A stretch of DNA of 64,000 nt from Paenibacillus sp. 19GGS1-52 (GTDB taxonomy: Bacteria > Bacillota > Bacilli > Paenibacillales > Paenibacillaceae). The stretch is from NCBI RefSeq assembly GCF_022369515.1, contig NZ_CP059724.1, positions 3,782,001-3,846,000 on the forward strand. Direction: 5' to 3'. A program made the position numbers and the translations under genes. The notes beneath the pieces were generated by a model. It made no database searches. It was not told the origin of the DNA and worked only from the letters and a program-made list of their open reading frames with translations. Positions within the stretch are counted from its first letter, which is position 1, and each line of letters opens with the position of its first letter. Positions 17,853 through 26,653 of this stretch are shown in pieces.

Positions 17853-17915
17853 CCCAATGCCCACCTATCTGTTCATCTTTGGTCTTCTTCTAATATATCC
17901 TGTTCACACAGCGCT

Positions 17916-17980
17916 AGTATATCATGTGCAAAATCAGCATAGCGTTACAATTTGGGCTATGGCATTAAGATTACATTAAG
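17916..17980 (-). promoter_or_regulatory. KdpE-type promoter of kdpDE
   Basis: The box CTTAATGTAATCTTAAT (17964-17980) is identical to that of the kdp operon. It is followed by exactly 39 bases and then TGATATACT (17916-17924), an extended -10. This implies autoregulation of kdpDE. The box overlaps the last codons of the DUF1848 gene. Confidence 0.65.
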
Positions 17981-18911
17981 AGGGTAGCTGCGATATTTTC
18001 TGTGTTTTAACGACTCTATCGGTAACCAAATGATCAGGATTTGGCTCACCAATCAATAGAGGTGATTTTTTATTGTGCAGCCGCATATTTTTCAGCACGG
18101 TATCATGGCTTGTTGTGGCATAGCAATAAACACAGCCATAGGAGCAACTATCATAACTTCCAATATCCACACTCTCGATGCACCCGCAGGCCGCACGTTG
18201 ATTTGCGTCTTTTTTAGCTTTAATGGGGCAGTCTATAATCTTCTCCACCATTCCTTGATCAATACAAGCGGCATGCGTAATCCCGAATTGACTAAGCTCA
18301 ATCGTTTCGGAACAGGTAGACAATAGGAGTTGACGTTCACTTGCAATAGTGGAAAAGCCTTCGGCAATGCGGTACATGTTCATTTCATTTACCTCATCAT
18401 CAACAATGCCCTTAACGCTCTTTTGAACTTTCGCATAGAGGTCAATATAGCTGAATACGCATCTCTCGGTATATTCTCCAAGCACATCAGCCATCTTCCC
18501 AAAGGCATCCAGATGATATTCTACATTAAACACCTCATTAACCATCACCGGATCGTAACGCCAGACTATGCGCTGGGCACCGATTTGGTCGCTGAGTCTT
18601 TTGAAGGTGTCCATAAGCTCTGCTTTAGGTGGCAGCCTTTTTTCAATCTTCTGATCATAGGGAGTTAGTGTGAATTGAAAGTAAAAAGGGTAGCCCATTT
18701 TTTCTATGGTATCCAGCTTCTTCAGCATTGGTTTGGGATTTTTCGTCCAAAATACGATACATTCCACAACATCAGGGTTTAAAATGATCCGGCTGGAACG
18801 TTTGGGGTTCCGCGGATTTTTAACCAGTACTTCCCCTTCTCTCAGCCGATTCATGAACCAGTCCGAATAAAAACCAGGGATATCTGTCCGTCTACTCGCA
18901 CTAATGATCAT
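17976..18911 (-). CDS. DUF1848 family protein
   Basis: A 311-residue protein starting MIISASRRTDIPGFYSDWF, a typical DUF1848 opening. TTG 18926 is also in frame, but GGAGG lies 8 bases from ATG 18909-18911. The C-terminus has a Cys cluster CGCIES then SCSYGCVYCYA, like the radical-SAM CxxxCxxC pocket, which suggests an Fe-S cluster. The substrate and role are unknown. It stands alone, 22 bases downstream of an unknown gene. Confidence 0.8.
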   Translation of the reverse strand: MIISASRRTDIPGFYSDWFMNRLREGEVLVKNPRNPKRSSRIILNPDVVECIVFWTKNPKPMLKKLDTIEKMGYPFYFQFTLTPYDQKIEKRLPPKAELMDTFKRLSDQIGAQRIVWRYDPVMVNEVFNVEYHLDAFGKMADVLGEYTERCVFSYIDLYAKVQKSVKGIVDDEVNEMNMYRIAEGFSTIASERQLLLSTCSETIELSQFGITHAACIDQGMVEKIIDCPIKAKKDANQRAACGCIESVDIGSYDSCSYGCVYCYATTSHDTVLKNMRLHNKKSPLLIGEPNPDHLVTDRVVKTQKISQLPS

Positions 18912-18933
18912 GTTCATTCCCTCCAATTCTAGG

Positions 18934-19401
18934 CTACTCCTTGTTGCTTGACTTCGGAAGCTTAATTGAGCTGCGTTTTGTTTGGATATCCAGCAGTTTG
19001 ATTTGTTCGTAGACGGCGTTTACCTCATTTTCTATTGCAGTAACATCAATACCTTGTTCTATCAGCCCATCCAAAATCTCAGCAACAGCTTTTGCATACT
19101 TCCCTTTATATTTAGCATTTAGTGTCGTCCAATTGATACCTTTGAAATAGCTGGCCACAGTCTGGTTTAACGTTAATTTCCCTTGTAGCATCAGTACCGC
19201 TATCATCGGGTAACCTGCGTAGCCCTGCCAGTAGGAGGCGCTGTCATTGGAAGTATAAATTCCGTCCTTCCAGGTAACGGTATATTCTTTTGCCCGATTC
19301 GAGGAGGCTACCTTGGCACTATCCTCGCTTATGAGGATTCGTTCATCCGCTATAGCGCTGTACGCCTCATGTATTTTTTCAATAGGTGGTAATTTATTCA
19401 T
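18934..19401 (-). CDS. Conserved-looking hypothetical protein
   Basis: A 155-residue soluble protein starting MNKLPPIEKIHEAYSAIADE, with GGAG 8 bases upstream. The C-terminal half is helical and rich in charged residues, ending KRSSIKLPKSSNKE. No membrane segment or catalytic motif is recognised. It may share a transcript with the DUF1848 gene 22 bases downstream. Confidence 0.6.
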   Translation of the reverse strand: MNKLPPIEKIHEAYSAIADERILISEDSAKVASSNRAKEYTVTWKDGIYTSNDSASYWQGYAGYPMIAVLMLQGKLTLNQTVASYFKGINWTTLNAKYKGKYAKAVAEILDGLIEQGIDVTAIENEVNAVYEQIKLLDIQTKRSSIKLPKSSNKE

Positions 19402-19481
19402 CGTTTACAACTCCAATCTTGCTAAGTTTGTTAGGCTTGCGCCAAAGAAAAAGAAGAAGGATTATAAAGAATCCATCTTCC

Positions 19482-20147
19482 TTAATGTGATTTAGCCAAT
19501 TCAATAATATCCTTGCTCTCTAGAATAGACTTCTCATAGCCTAAAGTAACCGTATGAATCATTGCAAGGCCAATCTCCTTTAAAGACACCGTAACCTTTG
19601 GAAATAATCTTCGAAGAATAGGATAAAGCCAAAGCAATGCAAAGTACATTTTATTCGTATTTTTCAAACCTTTTGTTGGATGAATGTAGGCTGGGCGAAA
19701 CATGTATGCCTTCTTAAAAGGCAACGCTAAGAGGTGGTTTTCTGTCTTGCCTTTTACTCTGGCCCACATCCGTTTACCTTTCTCTGTGCTATCTGTCCCC
19801 ATTCCAGAAACATAACAGAATACCATATCCGGGTTCAAGCTTGCGAGCATTTCTGCCATATGTAGAGTAAGATCATACGATAATCGTGAGTACTCCTCCT
19901 CCTTCAAACCAACAGAGGTTACTCCCAAACAAAAGTAGCAGGCATTATAGTTACTTAATTGAGATTTGATTTCCGATAAATCCAAAAAATCTTTGTGAAT
20001 AATTTCCGTTAGCTTCGGATGTATTACACCACAAGGCTTGCGGTTGATCACTAATACCTGTTCCACATCAGGATGCTGCAGGCATTCATGTAATACGCCC
20101 TCGCCTACCATCCCCGTAGCACCTGTAATTATAGCTCTTATTTTCAT
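19482..20147 (-). CDS. NAD(P)-binding Rossmann-fold oxidoreductase
   Basis: About 221 residues beginning MKIRAIITGATGMVGEGVLH, a dinucleotide-binding GATGMVG motif of the short-chain or atypical epimerase type. It has similarity in form to HTATIP2-like proteins (INRKPCG, then YVSGMGTDSTEKG). A longer frame starts at 20189, but GGAG 8 bases before 20147 supports this start. Substrate unknown. Confidence 0.8.
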   Translation of the reverse strand: MKIRAIITGATGMVGEGVLHECLQHPDVEQVLVINRKPCGVIHPKLTEIIHKDFLDLSEIKSQLSNYNACYFCLGVTSVGLKEEEYSRLSYDLTLHMAEMLASLNPDMVFCYVSGMGTDSTEKGKRMWARVKGKTENHLLALPFKKAYMFRPAYIHPTKGLKNTNKMYFALLWLYPILRRLFPKVTVSLKEIGLAMIHTVTLGYEKSILESKDIIELAKSH

Positions 20148-20195
20148 GATGGTTGCTCCTTTTTCTTTGTTAGACTGATTTGAACACACACTGAA

Positions 20196-20687
20196 TCATT
20201 CCTGAATGCCCTCCTTCAATAGATCTGTGTATTCTTCATACTTCTTTAGATCTTCCAGTGCGTCCAGTGCTATATCCTCTACTTCTCCGTAAATTCTTTC
20301 TGTAGCTAAATAATATCCATCACTTAATCGGTCTAAAAAAGAAAATTGATTTACAGCTTTATCTGATATACAACCTTGGTCATTTAAGCTGTTAATATAT
20401 GAAAAAAAGTCATCTACTGAGATAATCTTCTTGATAAAGTCTGAACGTATTTGACCTAACATTATACACATGGGTATTTCAAAATCATACTTAGCATATA
20501 AGGATTGTAGAATGGATAGTATATCTTCAATTGATTTTGAACCAGATAGTGAGAGTTCAATAAAATCATAAGGAATCTCATATTGTTCAATACAGTTATC
20601 AGCCCACTGGATGATATCATTTTTATTTTTGTAACCCATAGCTAAAGCTAGATAATAATAGCCTGCAAGTATTTTTAAGTTATCCAT
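20196..20687 (-). CDS. Small acidic protein, immunity-like (DUF2247-like)
   Basis: A 163-residue AT-rich gene. The sequence has helical repeats typical of DUF2247 or contact-toxin immunity proteins (KNKNDIIQWADNCIEQYEIP, then ELSLSGSKSIEDILSILQSL). It is one of three neighbouring small AT-rich acidic genes with no toxin gene in the window. The family assignment is by general resemblance only. Confidence 0.5.
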   Translation of the reverse strand: MDNLKILAGYYYLALAMGYKNKNDIIQWADNCIEQYEIPYDFIELSLSGSKSIEDILSILQSLYAKYDFEIPMCIMLGQIRSDFIKKIISVDDFFSYINSLNDQGCISDKAVNQFSFLDRLSDGYYLATERIYGEVEDIALDALEDLKKYEEYTDLLKEGIQE

Positions 20688-20756
20688 ATGCAGCTTCCAC
20701 TCCCCGAATTATCGACTAACGCGAATGACCCACAGCATAAATTCTGTGTTGGTATG

Positions 20757-21269
20757 CTAAGTTTCCAACTCCATAAGAAAGGATTTAGATAGATTAATAA
20801 CTTGTTCTTTATATATATCTAGTTTTTTTAATTTTTCTTGCAATGCATTTTGATTCCACACTTCATATTCAATGGGGAGCGGAATATCTAACATTTCTGA
20901 GTAATATTCATCAAAGTCATATGGAATGACCTCGTATCCCGAAAAGTATAAGCCAGATAACTCATGACATCCTTGATTGACTGGAGTTGACTCATTTATG
21001 ATGTCTCTTAATATTCTTTTAATTCGTTCATATGTTATTTCTTCGCTATAGGTTTTTAACCATACTGCTTTTAATAAGTTTTTCAATTTGTACTTCGCAT
21101 CTTTTTGTCTAAAATCAAAAGTTGTTAGTTCGTTTAAAAAAGGGTTGTTTATGTCATATTCATAATTATGGATATAATTGTTAAACCATGTTTCAAGCAC
21201 AAAATAGGAAATATCATCATATACGAATCGATATATTTGCTCTGAAATATCTTGCTCATTATTCTGCAC
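20757..21269 (-). CDS. Hypothetical acidic AT-rich protein, immunity-like
   Basis: A 170-residue soluble protein, rich in Tyr, Asn, Glu and Asp (VYDDISYFVLETWFNNYIHN). It has no recognised motif. Base composition is clearly more AT-rich than the hydrogenase and kdp genes. It lies between two other small orphan genes of the same style, probably an imported block. Confidence 0.5.
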   Translation of the reverse strand: MQNNEQDISEQIYRFVYDDISYFVLETWFNNYIHNYEYDINNPFLNELTTFDFRQKDAKYKLKNLLKAVWLKTYSEEITYERIKRILRDIINESTPVNQGCHELSGLYFSGYEVIPYDFDEYYSEMLDIPLPIEYEVWNQNALQEKLKKLDIYKEQVINLSKSFLMELET

Positions 21270-21321
21270 AAAGTCCCCCCCTGAGTAATTGCTTTCTATG
21301 ATAGGAATTCTAGGATTACAA

Positions 21322-21756
21322 TCAGTATAAGTAATTATTACAATCTTTCCAGTGCTCTTTAATGATTTGTATTAACGCTTCTCCACCAAAAGTTATTGAA
21401 TTCTCATGCGAACAATAAATAATCCAATCCATATCTTTAGTAAACCAGAATCCTTCTCCATCCCCGTCATATTGAGGTTCGAAAGAATCAAATACAACTA
21501 TATTCCCTTTATCTTTCCATTCCTTTATTTCATAGATTTCCTTGGATTCTTTAAGTATTTCTCTAAGTTTTTCGAATCCGAATATGCTCTCAAAAGCATT
21601 TGCATCAAAAGCAATTACATCTTGCCGATTACTCTCTTCTAACGGATACCAATAGGCGTTTGATGCTTCCCAAACCTGTAGAAGCTCTCTATTAAGTTTA
21701 TCCGTCTCTTGTTTAGTTGGCTCTCTTATGTAGTATTGGTTTTCCATGTTTCTCAC
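21322..21756 (-). CDS. Hypothetical SMI1/immunity-like protein
   Basis: A 144-residue acidic protein with EGFWFTKDMDWIIYCSHENS and FGGEALIQIIKEHW near its end, a pattern common in immunity-type and SMI1-like orphans. AT-rich like its two neighbours. It is the first gene of the trio. No secretion or toxin gene accompanies it here. Confidence 0.5.
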   Translation of the reverse strand: MRNMENQYYIREPTKQETDKLNRELLQVWEASNAYWYPLEESNRQDVIAFDANAFESIFGFEKLREILKESKEIYEIKEWKDKGNIVVFDSFEPQYDGDGEGFWFTKDMDWIIYCSHENSITFGGEALIQIIKEHWKDCNNYLY

Positions 21757-21858
21757 GTTCTTTCCAGGTATTTCGTATAAAGTAGCATAGTTCGCTTATT
21801 TAAGCGAGAATCATTCTACTCTATTAATTCCCTAGTTAAGATGTAACTCCTCCCGACC

Positions 21859-21900
21859 CAAAAAGGCCACCTAAGAAGTCATCCTTCTTGACAGTGGCCT
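21859..21900 (-). terminator. Terminator at the 3' end of the hydrogenase locus
   Basis: AGGCCAC (21864-21870) pairs with GTGGCCT (21894-21900), with an inner AAGAAG/CTTCTT stem. On the minus strand a T tract follows (TTTTTGG). It lies about 20 bases after hydF. Confidence 0.8.
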
Positions 21901-21920
21901 CTAATATAATTCAACGATAA

Positions 21921-23192
21921 CTAGATCTCACTTCGGAAGCTTTCATCCCAAGCCAGACGAGCCAATGGAAACGGGGAAATAGCTCTCTCCAAAATACCCT
22001 GGACATGTGCAATCGCAACGCCATAGTTGACGATCGGAACGCCAGCCTCTACCACTTGCTCCACCCGCCAGAGCATCTGGCGGCGATTCATCATGCAACC
22101 GCCACAATGAACGATCAGCGAGTAATCCTTCACGTTATCCGGGAATTCCATACCATTCGCAAAATCGAACTGTATCTGTTTCCCTGTGGCTTGTCGAATC
22201 CAACGCGGAAGCTTCACCTTTCCGATATCATCAGGCTGCTGGTGATGTGTACAGGCTTCGGCAATTAGCACTCTGTCACCGTCCTGCAGTCGATCGATTG
22301 CACGGGCACCCCTAACCATCTCCTCCAGGTCACCTTTGTTCCTGGCGAACAAAATCGAGAAGGAGGTCAGTGGAATATCCTTTGGCGTATCTGCTGCAAC
22401 CTTCAGGAACACCTGCGAATCCGTGATGACAAGACGCGGCTTCTTGCCAAGACTCTCCAGTGTTTCCTTCAGCTCATATTCTTTGGTAACAACCGCAATT
22501 GCGTCACTCTCCAGAATGTCACGAAGGGTCTGCTGCTGTGGAAGAATCAATCGGCCTTTCGGCGCTGCTTTATCAATCGGCACGACCAACACTACCAAAT
22601 CTCCTGGGGAGATTAGATCCCCGACAATGCGGAATTTATCGTCATCGTCGGGTACAGCAGCGATCAGCGCTTTTTTGAGCTCTCCGATCCCTTGCTGTTC
22701 TACTGCAGAAATAGGGATGACCTTAAACCCCAGTTTCTCCTTAACCTGGTTAACTAGAGCTGCTAGGTCGTCAGCTTGGGATACGTTTATATTTGTTAAT
22801 AAATCAATTTTATTTAAAAGAACAAGAGTGGGGATGGCTCTGCTGCGAATGATCTCAGCAATTTGCCGATCGAATGAAGTCACTCCGCAAGCGGCATCAA
22901 CGACGATCAAAGCCACGTCAGTCTTGTTTAGAACTTCAAGTGTCTTCTTCTTCCGCAGCTCACCAAGCTCTCCTTCATCATCCAAGCCTGCTGTATCAAT
23001 TAATACAACTGGCCCGATTGGAAGCAGCTCCATGGATTTGTATACGGGATCTGTCGTTGTCCCTTTCACGGGAGATACGACGGCGATATTCTGTTTGGTT
23101 ATGGCGTTAATAATGCTTGATTTACCTGTGTTGCGCTTGCCGAATAGAGCAATATGCAAGCGACTTGAGCGTGGGGTAGCGTTCATACTCAC
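21921..23192 (-). CDS. hydF: [FeFe]-hydrogenase maturation GTPase HydF (copy 1)
   Basis: A 423-residue HydF with all motifs. The GTPase domain has P-loop GKRNTGKSS, DTAGLDDEG and canonical G4 NKID. The C-terminal cluster ligands are ACTHH and HCGGC. HydF is the scaffold on which the H-cluster two-iron unit is built before transfer to HydA. GTG 23192 follows AAAGGAG. It is separated from aspA by 790 bases holding repeats, so it may have its own promoter. Confidence 0.95.
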   Translation of the reverse strand: MSMNATPRSSRLHIALFGKRNTGKSSIINAITKQNIAVVSPVKGTTTDPVYKSMELLPIGPVVLIDTAGLDDEGELGELRKKKTLEVLNKTDVALIVVDAACGVTSFDRQIAEIIRSRAIPTLVLLNKIDLLTNINVSQADDLAALVNQVKEKLGFKVIPISAVEQQGIGELKKALIAAVPDDDDKFRIVGDLISPGDLVVLVVPIDKAAPKGRLILPQQQTLRDILESDAIAVVTKEYELKETLESLGKKPRLVITDSQVFLKVAADTPKDIPLTSFSILFARNKGDLEEMVRGARAIDRLQDGDRVLIAEACTHHQQPDDIGKVKLPRWIRQATGKQIQFDFANGMEFPDNVKDYSLIVHCGGCMMNRRQMLWRVEQVVEAGVPIVNYGVAIAHVQGILERAISPFPLARLAWDESFRSEI

Positions 23193-23268
23193 GCTGATCT
23201 CTCCTTTAAGCAGACCGATTAACTCCGGTCACCACTTATATGCCGGATACACCCGGCTTGGTCACTTG

Positions 23269-23316
23269 AAATATAAGAATCTTACTAAAAGCATGACGAA
23301 GTCGTTTCTTCTTGAA
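23269..23316 (-). repeat. Dispersed intergenic repeat, shortened copy 3
   Basis: On the minus strand it reads CAAGAAGAAACGACTTCGTC, and after a shortened middle it ends with TTCTTATATTT. The same two ends occur in the copies at 36872-36971 and 60787-60884. All three lie upstream of minus-strand genes, here hydF. Confidence 0.55.
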
Positions 23317-23510
23317 AGATAAGACACCCATGCCGCAAATCTACTGGCTCAACGCCATAATCAGCTCTTGACAAAAAACCTAAATAGTTAAAACACTCAT
23401 GGAGCAAATTCTTAGTGATGTAACAGTGTCAGCACATCGAAATAGAGAGGAATTCTCTGGCTGTCGAAAAAGAAGTTGATATTCTCAACCAATTGCTCAC
23501 CAGGGAAAAT

Positions 23511-23682
23511 TTTGTATAAAATACAACAATATTTGTTATATCTACTCCACAAGTAGGAATTGTTGTATGAAATACAACTTTCTCATGTTGCAGAGTTCCT
23601 TTTTAAGTAAATTGTTGTATTACATACAGCAATTTAACATTAATCGGCTATTTTCGAGAGAGATGTTGTAAAAAACACAACA
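23511..23682. repeat. Array of four palindromes with a 51-bp period
   Basis: Imperfect palindromes of the form TTGTTGTATnnnATACAACAA are centred at about 23519, 23570, 23622 and 23673, giving spacings of 51, 52 and 51. The sequences between them differ. The units vary too much for CRISPR and no cas genes are present. They could be tandem protein-binding sites or a Paenibacillus-type intergenic repeat. Confidence 0.7.
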
Positions 23683-23983
23683 TTTAGCCGACATCCGCTG
23701 CCCACAGTCCATACTCTCGACTTCTCTCCATTCATTAACTAATACCAATGATGAAGTTCTTCCTCTCCCCAATAAGACGTGAGCATGGAAGCTTAGAAAG
23801 CCGTCTAGAGAACACGGAGGCAGTCAACGATGTCTGTTGGGAGTCTAAGCACACGGAGGAAATCGCGATGATTCCGTCTCCATTCACTTGTGGGTAACAG
23901 CGGCCCAAACCCCATACCAATTCCCTATCCTGCTTAGAAAGTATGGATGTAGACAAGAACCTTAGGCGGAGCCTCGGGTTTTC

Positions 23984-25396
23984 TTAATAGAGACTCAGAA
24001 TCTTATCGATCTGCGCCTCCGGGAGGATCTGCATCTCCATCAGCACCTGGCGCACAGTCTTGCCTTCCTGCTTGGCTTGCTTGGCAATCGCCGCACTTTT
24101 CTCATATCCGATGTGGCTTACTAATGCAGTTGCCAGCACAGCAGAGGTTTCTACCAATTCGCGACATCGATCCGCATGAATGACAATCCCACGCACACAG
24201 CGGTCTTCGAATAGCCGGACGACATTAGTCAGGATCTCTAAGGATTCCAGAAGCGCATCCGCGATCAGCGGCATAAAAGCGTTAAGCTCTAGCTGTCCAG
24301 CTGCAGCCGCCATCGTTACCGCCGTATCATTGGCGATAACACGCATAGCGACAAGTCCGGTCATCTCAGCTATTACTGGATTTACTTTGCCCGGCATAAT
24401 CGAGGACCCCACCTGCACCGCCGGCAATTCCAGCTCCCCAAAGCCTCCTGTCGGACCACTGGCCAACAGCCGCAGGTCACCGGAAATTTTCAAGAGATTA
24501 ACGGAAGCGGCCTTCAGCAGACCGGATACTTCAACAAAAACGTCCATATTCTGTGTGGAGTCCATCGGATACTCGCTCCGTGCCAGTCCGTAACCAGTCA
24601 AATCTTGCAACAGATCGGTGATATAAAACGTATATTTTTGCGGTGCATTCAGTCCTGTTCCAATGGCAGTAGCCCCAATATTAACTTCCCGCAGACGTTC
24701 TTCGACCTTGTATAGTCGCCAACGATCCCGGGCTATCGCTTTGGCGTACGCTCCGAAGCCTTGCCCTGCCGTCATCGGCAAGGCATCCATTAGCTCCGTA
24801 CGACCCAGCTTAAGAACGTCTGCAAACTCCTGTTCTTTCTCCTGAAAGGCTTCCTGTAGGGAAGCAAAGGCTTGACTTAGCTGCCGAACCCGAGCAATAG
24901 CAGCAATTCTTAGTGCGGTTGGGTATACATCATTGGTGGATTGGCAGCAGTTGACGTGATCCAGAGGATTTACCCGTGAATACTCTCCCAAGACTCCACC
25001 CATGAGCTCATTCGCACGGTTAGCTATTACCTCGTTCACATTCATATTCGTGGAGGTCCCGGCTCCTCCTTGCAATGCATCCACAGTAAATTGCTCCTTG
25101 TAACCGCCTGCCAGAAGTTCATCACAGGCTTGCACGATAGACTGAGCAATTTCTGCTGGATAGGTGTTCAGCTTCAAATGAGCCAGCGCTGCTGCCTTTT
25201 TCACCAATACCATACTATGGATGAGATGAGCATTAACAGCTCTACCGCTTACAGGGAAATTGTCCATGGCCCGTGCGGTATGAATACCGTAATAAGCAGC
25301 CGCTGGGATATCCTTAGCACCTAACGCATCCTGTTCACTGCGGGAATGATTTCGGGATTCCTCCATAACATGGCCGTCCTCTATAAGCGGATGCAC
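23984..25396 (-). CDS. aspA: Aspartate ammonia-lyase (aspartase) in the hydrogenase locus
   Basis: About 470 residues of the aspartase/fumarase superfamily. Signatures in order are GGAGTSTNMNVNEV, DHVNCCQSTND and the mobile catalytic loop GSSIMPGKVNPV. It would convert L-aspartate to fumarate and ammonia. The start may be ATG 25366, which has AGAGGAC 9-10 bases upstream, rather than 25396. It lies 27 bases after hydF copy 2 and runs in the same direction, inside the maturation genes. Ammonia is a plausible precursor for the H-cluster azadithiolate bridge, so local supply is an attractive inference. An anaerobic redox role through fumarate is the alternative. Confidence 0.88.
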   Translation of the reverse strand: MHPLIEDGHVMEESRNHSRSEQDALGAKDIPAAAYYGIHTARAMDNFPVSGRAVNAHLIHSMVLVKKAAALAHLKLNTYPAEIAQSIVQACDELLAGGYKEQFTVDALQGGAGTSTNMNVNEVIANRANELMGGVLGEYSRVNPLDHVNCCQSTNDVYPTALRIAAIARVRQLSQAFASLQEAFQEKEQEFADVLKLGRTELMDALPMTAGQGFGAYAKAIARDRWRLYKVEERLREVNIGATAIGTGLNAPQKYTFYITDLLQDLTGYGLARSEYPMDSTQNMDVFVEVSGLLKAASVNLLKISGDLRLLASGPTGGFGELELPAVQVGSSIMPGKVNPVIAEMTGLVAMRVIANDTAVTMAAAAGQLELNAFMPLIADALLESLEILTNVVRLFEDRCVRGIVIHADRCRELVETSAVLATALVSHIGYEKSAAIAKQAKQEGKTVRQVLMEMQILPEAQIDKILSLY

Positions 25397-25423
25397 CGCC
25401 GATTATTTATACCTCTCCTAAGC

Positions 25424-26626
25424 TCAAGCCTTCACTTGCAAGACTTCCAGCACACGTGGCAGAATGCCCCGGAAATAAGCGAACGCAATACCATAGTTGG
25501 TAATTGGCACACCTTGTTCGCCGGATTTCATCAGGCGCATCATCAGTTGTTTACGATTAAATATACAACCTCCACAGTGAACAATCAGTTTGTACTCGGA
25601 TATGTTATCAGGGAATTCCGGACCTACAGTCGTAGTTATATTCAGACCGCCACCAGCCATTTCCTGAAGCTTGGCATGAACTAGCACACGGTCAATCTCT
25701 CCGTTATGCGGGTGATGAATACAGGCTTCTGACAGCAGAACCTTGTCTCCAGGTTTCAAGCTTGAGATTACTTCGGCACCAGCCACAAAAGTATCCAAGT
25801 CGCCTTTGAAGCGCGCCATCAGGATCGCAAAGGTGGTTAGCGGCACATTAGCGGGAATGATCTCGTTCACTTTATCAAATACCTGAGAATCGGTAATGAC
25901 CAGGTTCGGCAAGCCATTTAAGCGCGTGAGCAATTCTGGCAATTCTTCTTCGGTAACAGACAAGGCTATAGCGTGATGATCGAGCAGATCCCGAAGAATT
26001 TGCTGTTGCGAAGCCACCAGTCGATATTTTGGAGCAGGGATCAACTCAGGCATAACCATAAGAACCAAATCCCCATAGTTAACAAGATCACCTACAATAC
26101 TGGATCTCTCAAATTCAGCCGGAGCAAATTCACCTATGGCGTGGCGCAGACTCCCGAGGTTGGTGTTTCTTTTCACGCTAATCTTGACGATAGGTATGTT
26201 CTTCAGTGCTGCCTTTAAAGAATCAATATCAACATAATGATCATCCGTTTTGGCTATGACCCCGATGACAGGGATATTCCGTTTAGTCAGCTCATGAACC
26301 CATTCTTTTTCCAGCTTATAGTCATTGGACTCTTCCGAGAAGATCATGATCCCAAGATCGGTTAAATCCATGACTTCTCTGGTCTTCTGAACCCGGAACA
26401 GGCCCTGATCTGTATCATCATCAATTCCAGGTGTATCCACGATAATGGTGGGACCTAACTTTTTCGTTTCTAAATATTGGAAGATCGGCTCAGTCGTCGT
26501 TCCCGGCTCATCGCTCACCAGTAAGGTTGCCTTCCCAGTGAGTGCATTTATGAGACTCGATTTCCCGGAATTTCTCCGGCCATAAACGGCAATGTGCATC
26601 TTGTTCGATTGTGGTGTAAACTGCAT
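25424..26626 (-). CDS. hydF: HydF-like maturation GTPase (copy 2, divergent)
   Basis: A 400-residue HydF homologue. It has P-loop GRRNSGKSS, DTPGIDDDTDQG and both C-terminal cluster motifs ACIHH and HCGGC. The G4 motif is altered to AKTD, against NKID in copy 1, which may change guanine recognition. The protein is otherwise full length. ATG follows AAAGGAG. It lies between hydG and aspA, in the usual hydF position, so either copy could be the main scaffold. Having two divergent copies at one locus is unusual. Confidence 0.9.
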   Translation of the reverse strand: MQFTPQSNKMHIAVYGRRNSGKSSLINALTGKATLLVSDEPGTTTEPIFQYLETKKLGPTIIVDTPGIDDDTDQGLFRVQKTREVMDLTDLGIMIFSEESNDYKLEKEWVHELTKRNIPVIGVIAKTDDHYVDIDSLKAALKNIPIVKISVKRNTNLGSLRHAIGEFAPAEFERSSIVGDLVNYGDLVLMVMPELIPAPKYRLVASQQQILRDLLDHHAIALSVTEEELPELLTRLNGLPNLVITDSQVFDKVNEIIPANVPLTTFAILMARFKGDLDTFVAGAEVISSLKPGDKVLLSEACIHHPHNGEIDRVLVHAKLQEMAGGGLNITTTVGPEFPDNISEYKLIVHCGGCIFNRKQLMMRLMKSGEQGVPITNYGIAFAYFRGILPRVLEVLQVKA

Positions 26627-26653
26627 AGCGAATCTCTCCTTTAAATTGGATCT

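Larger units (their letters stand above)
23193..23983. other. Long gap between aspA and hydF, filled by repeats
   Basis: No convincing gene is present. The stretch holds a partial copy of a dispersed repeat (23269-23316), a small GCCGG/CCGGC hairpin (23242-23258) and four evenly spaced palindromes (23511-23682). A 73-codon frame at 23735-23956 has no ribosome-binding site or family resemblance. Confidence 0.6.

Noticed and set aside
23511..23682. CRISPR array
   Set aside because: The regular repeat-spacer look is striking, but the palindromic units differ by several bases, there are only four, and no cas genes occur in the window.
23735..23956. 73-codon minus-strand frame
   Set aside because: No ribosome-binding site or recognisable family. 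The content looks like intergenic sequence.
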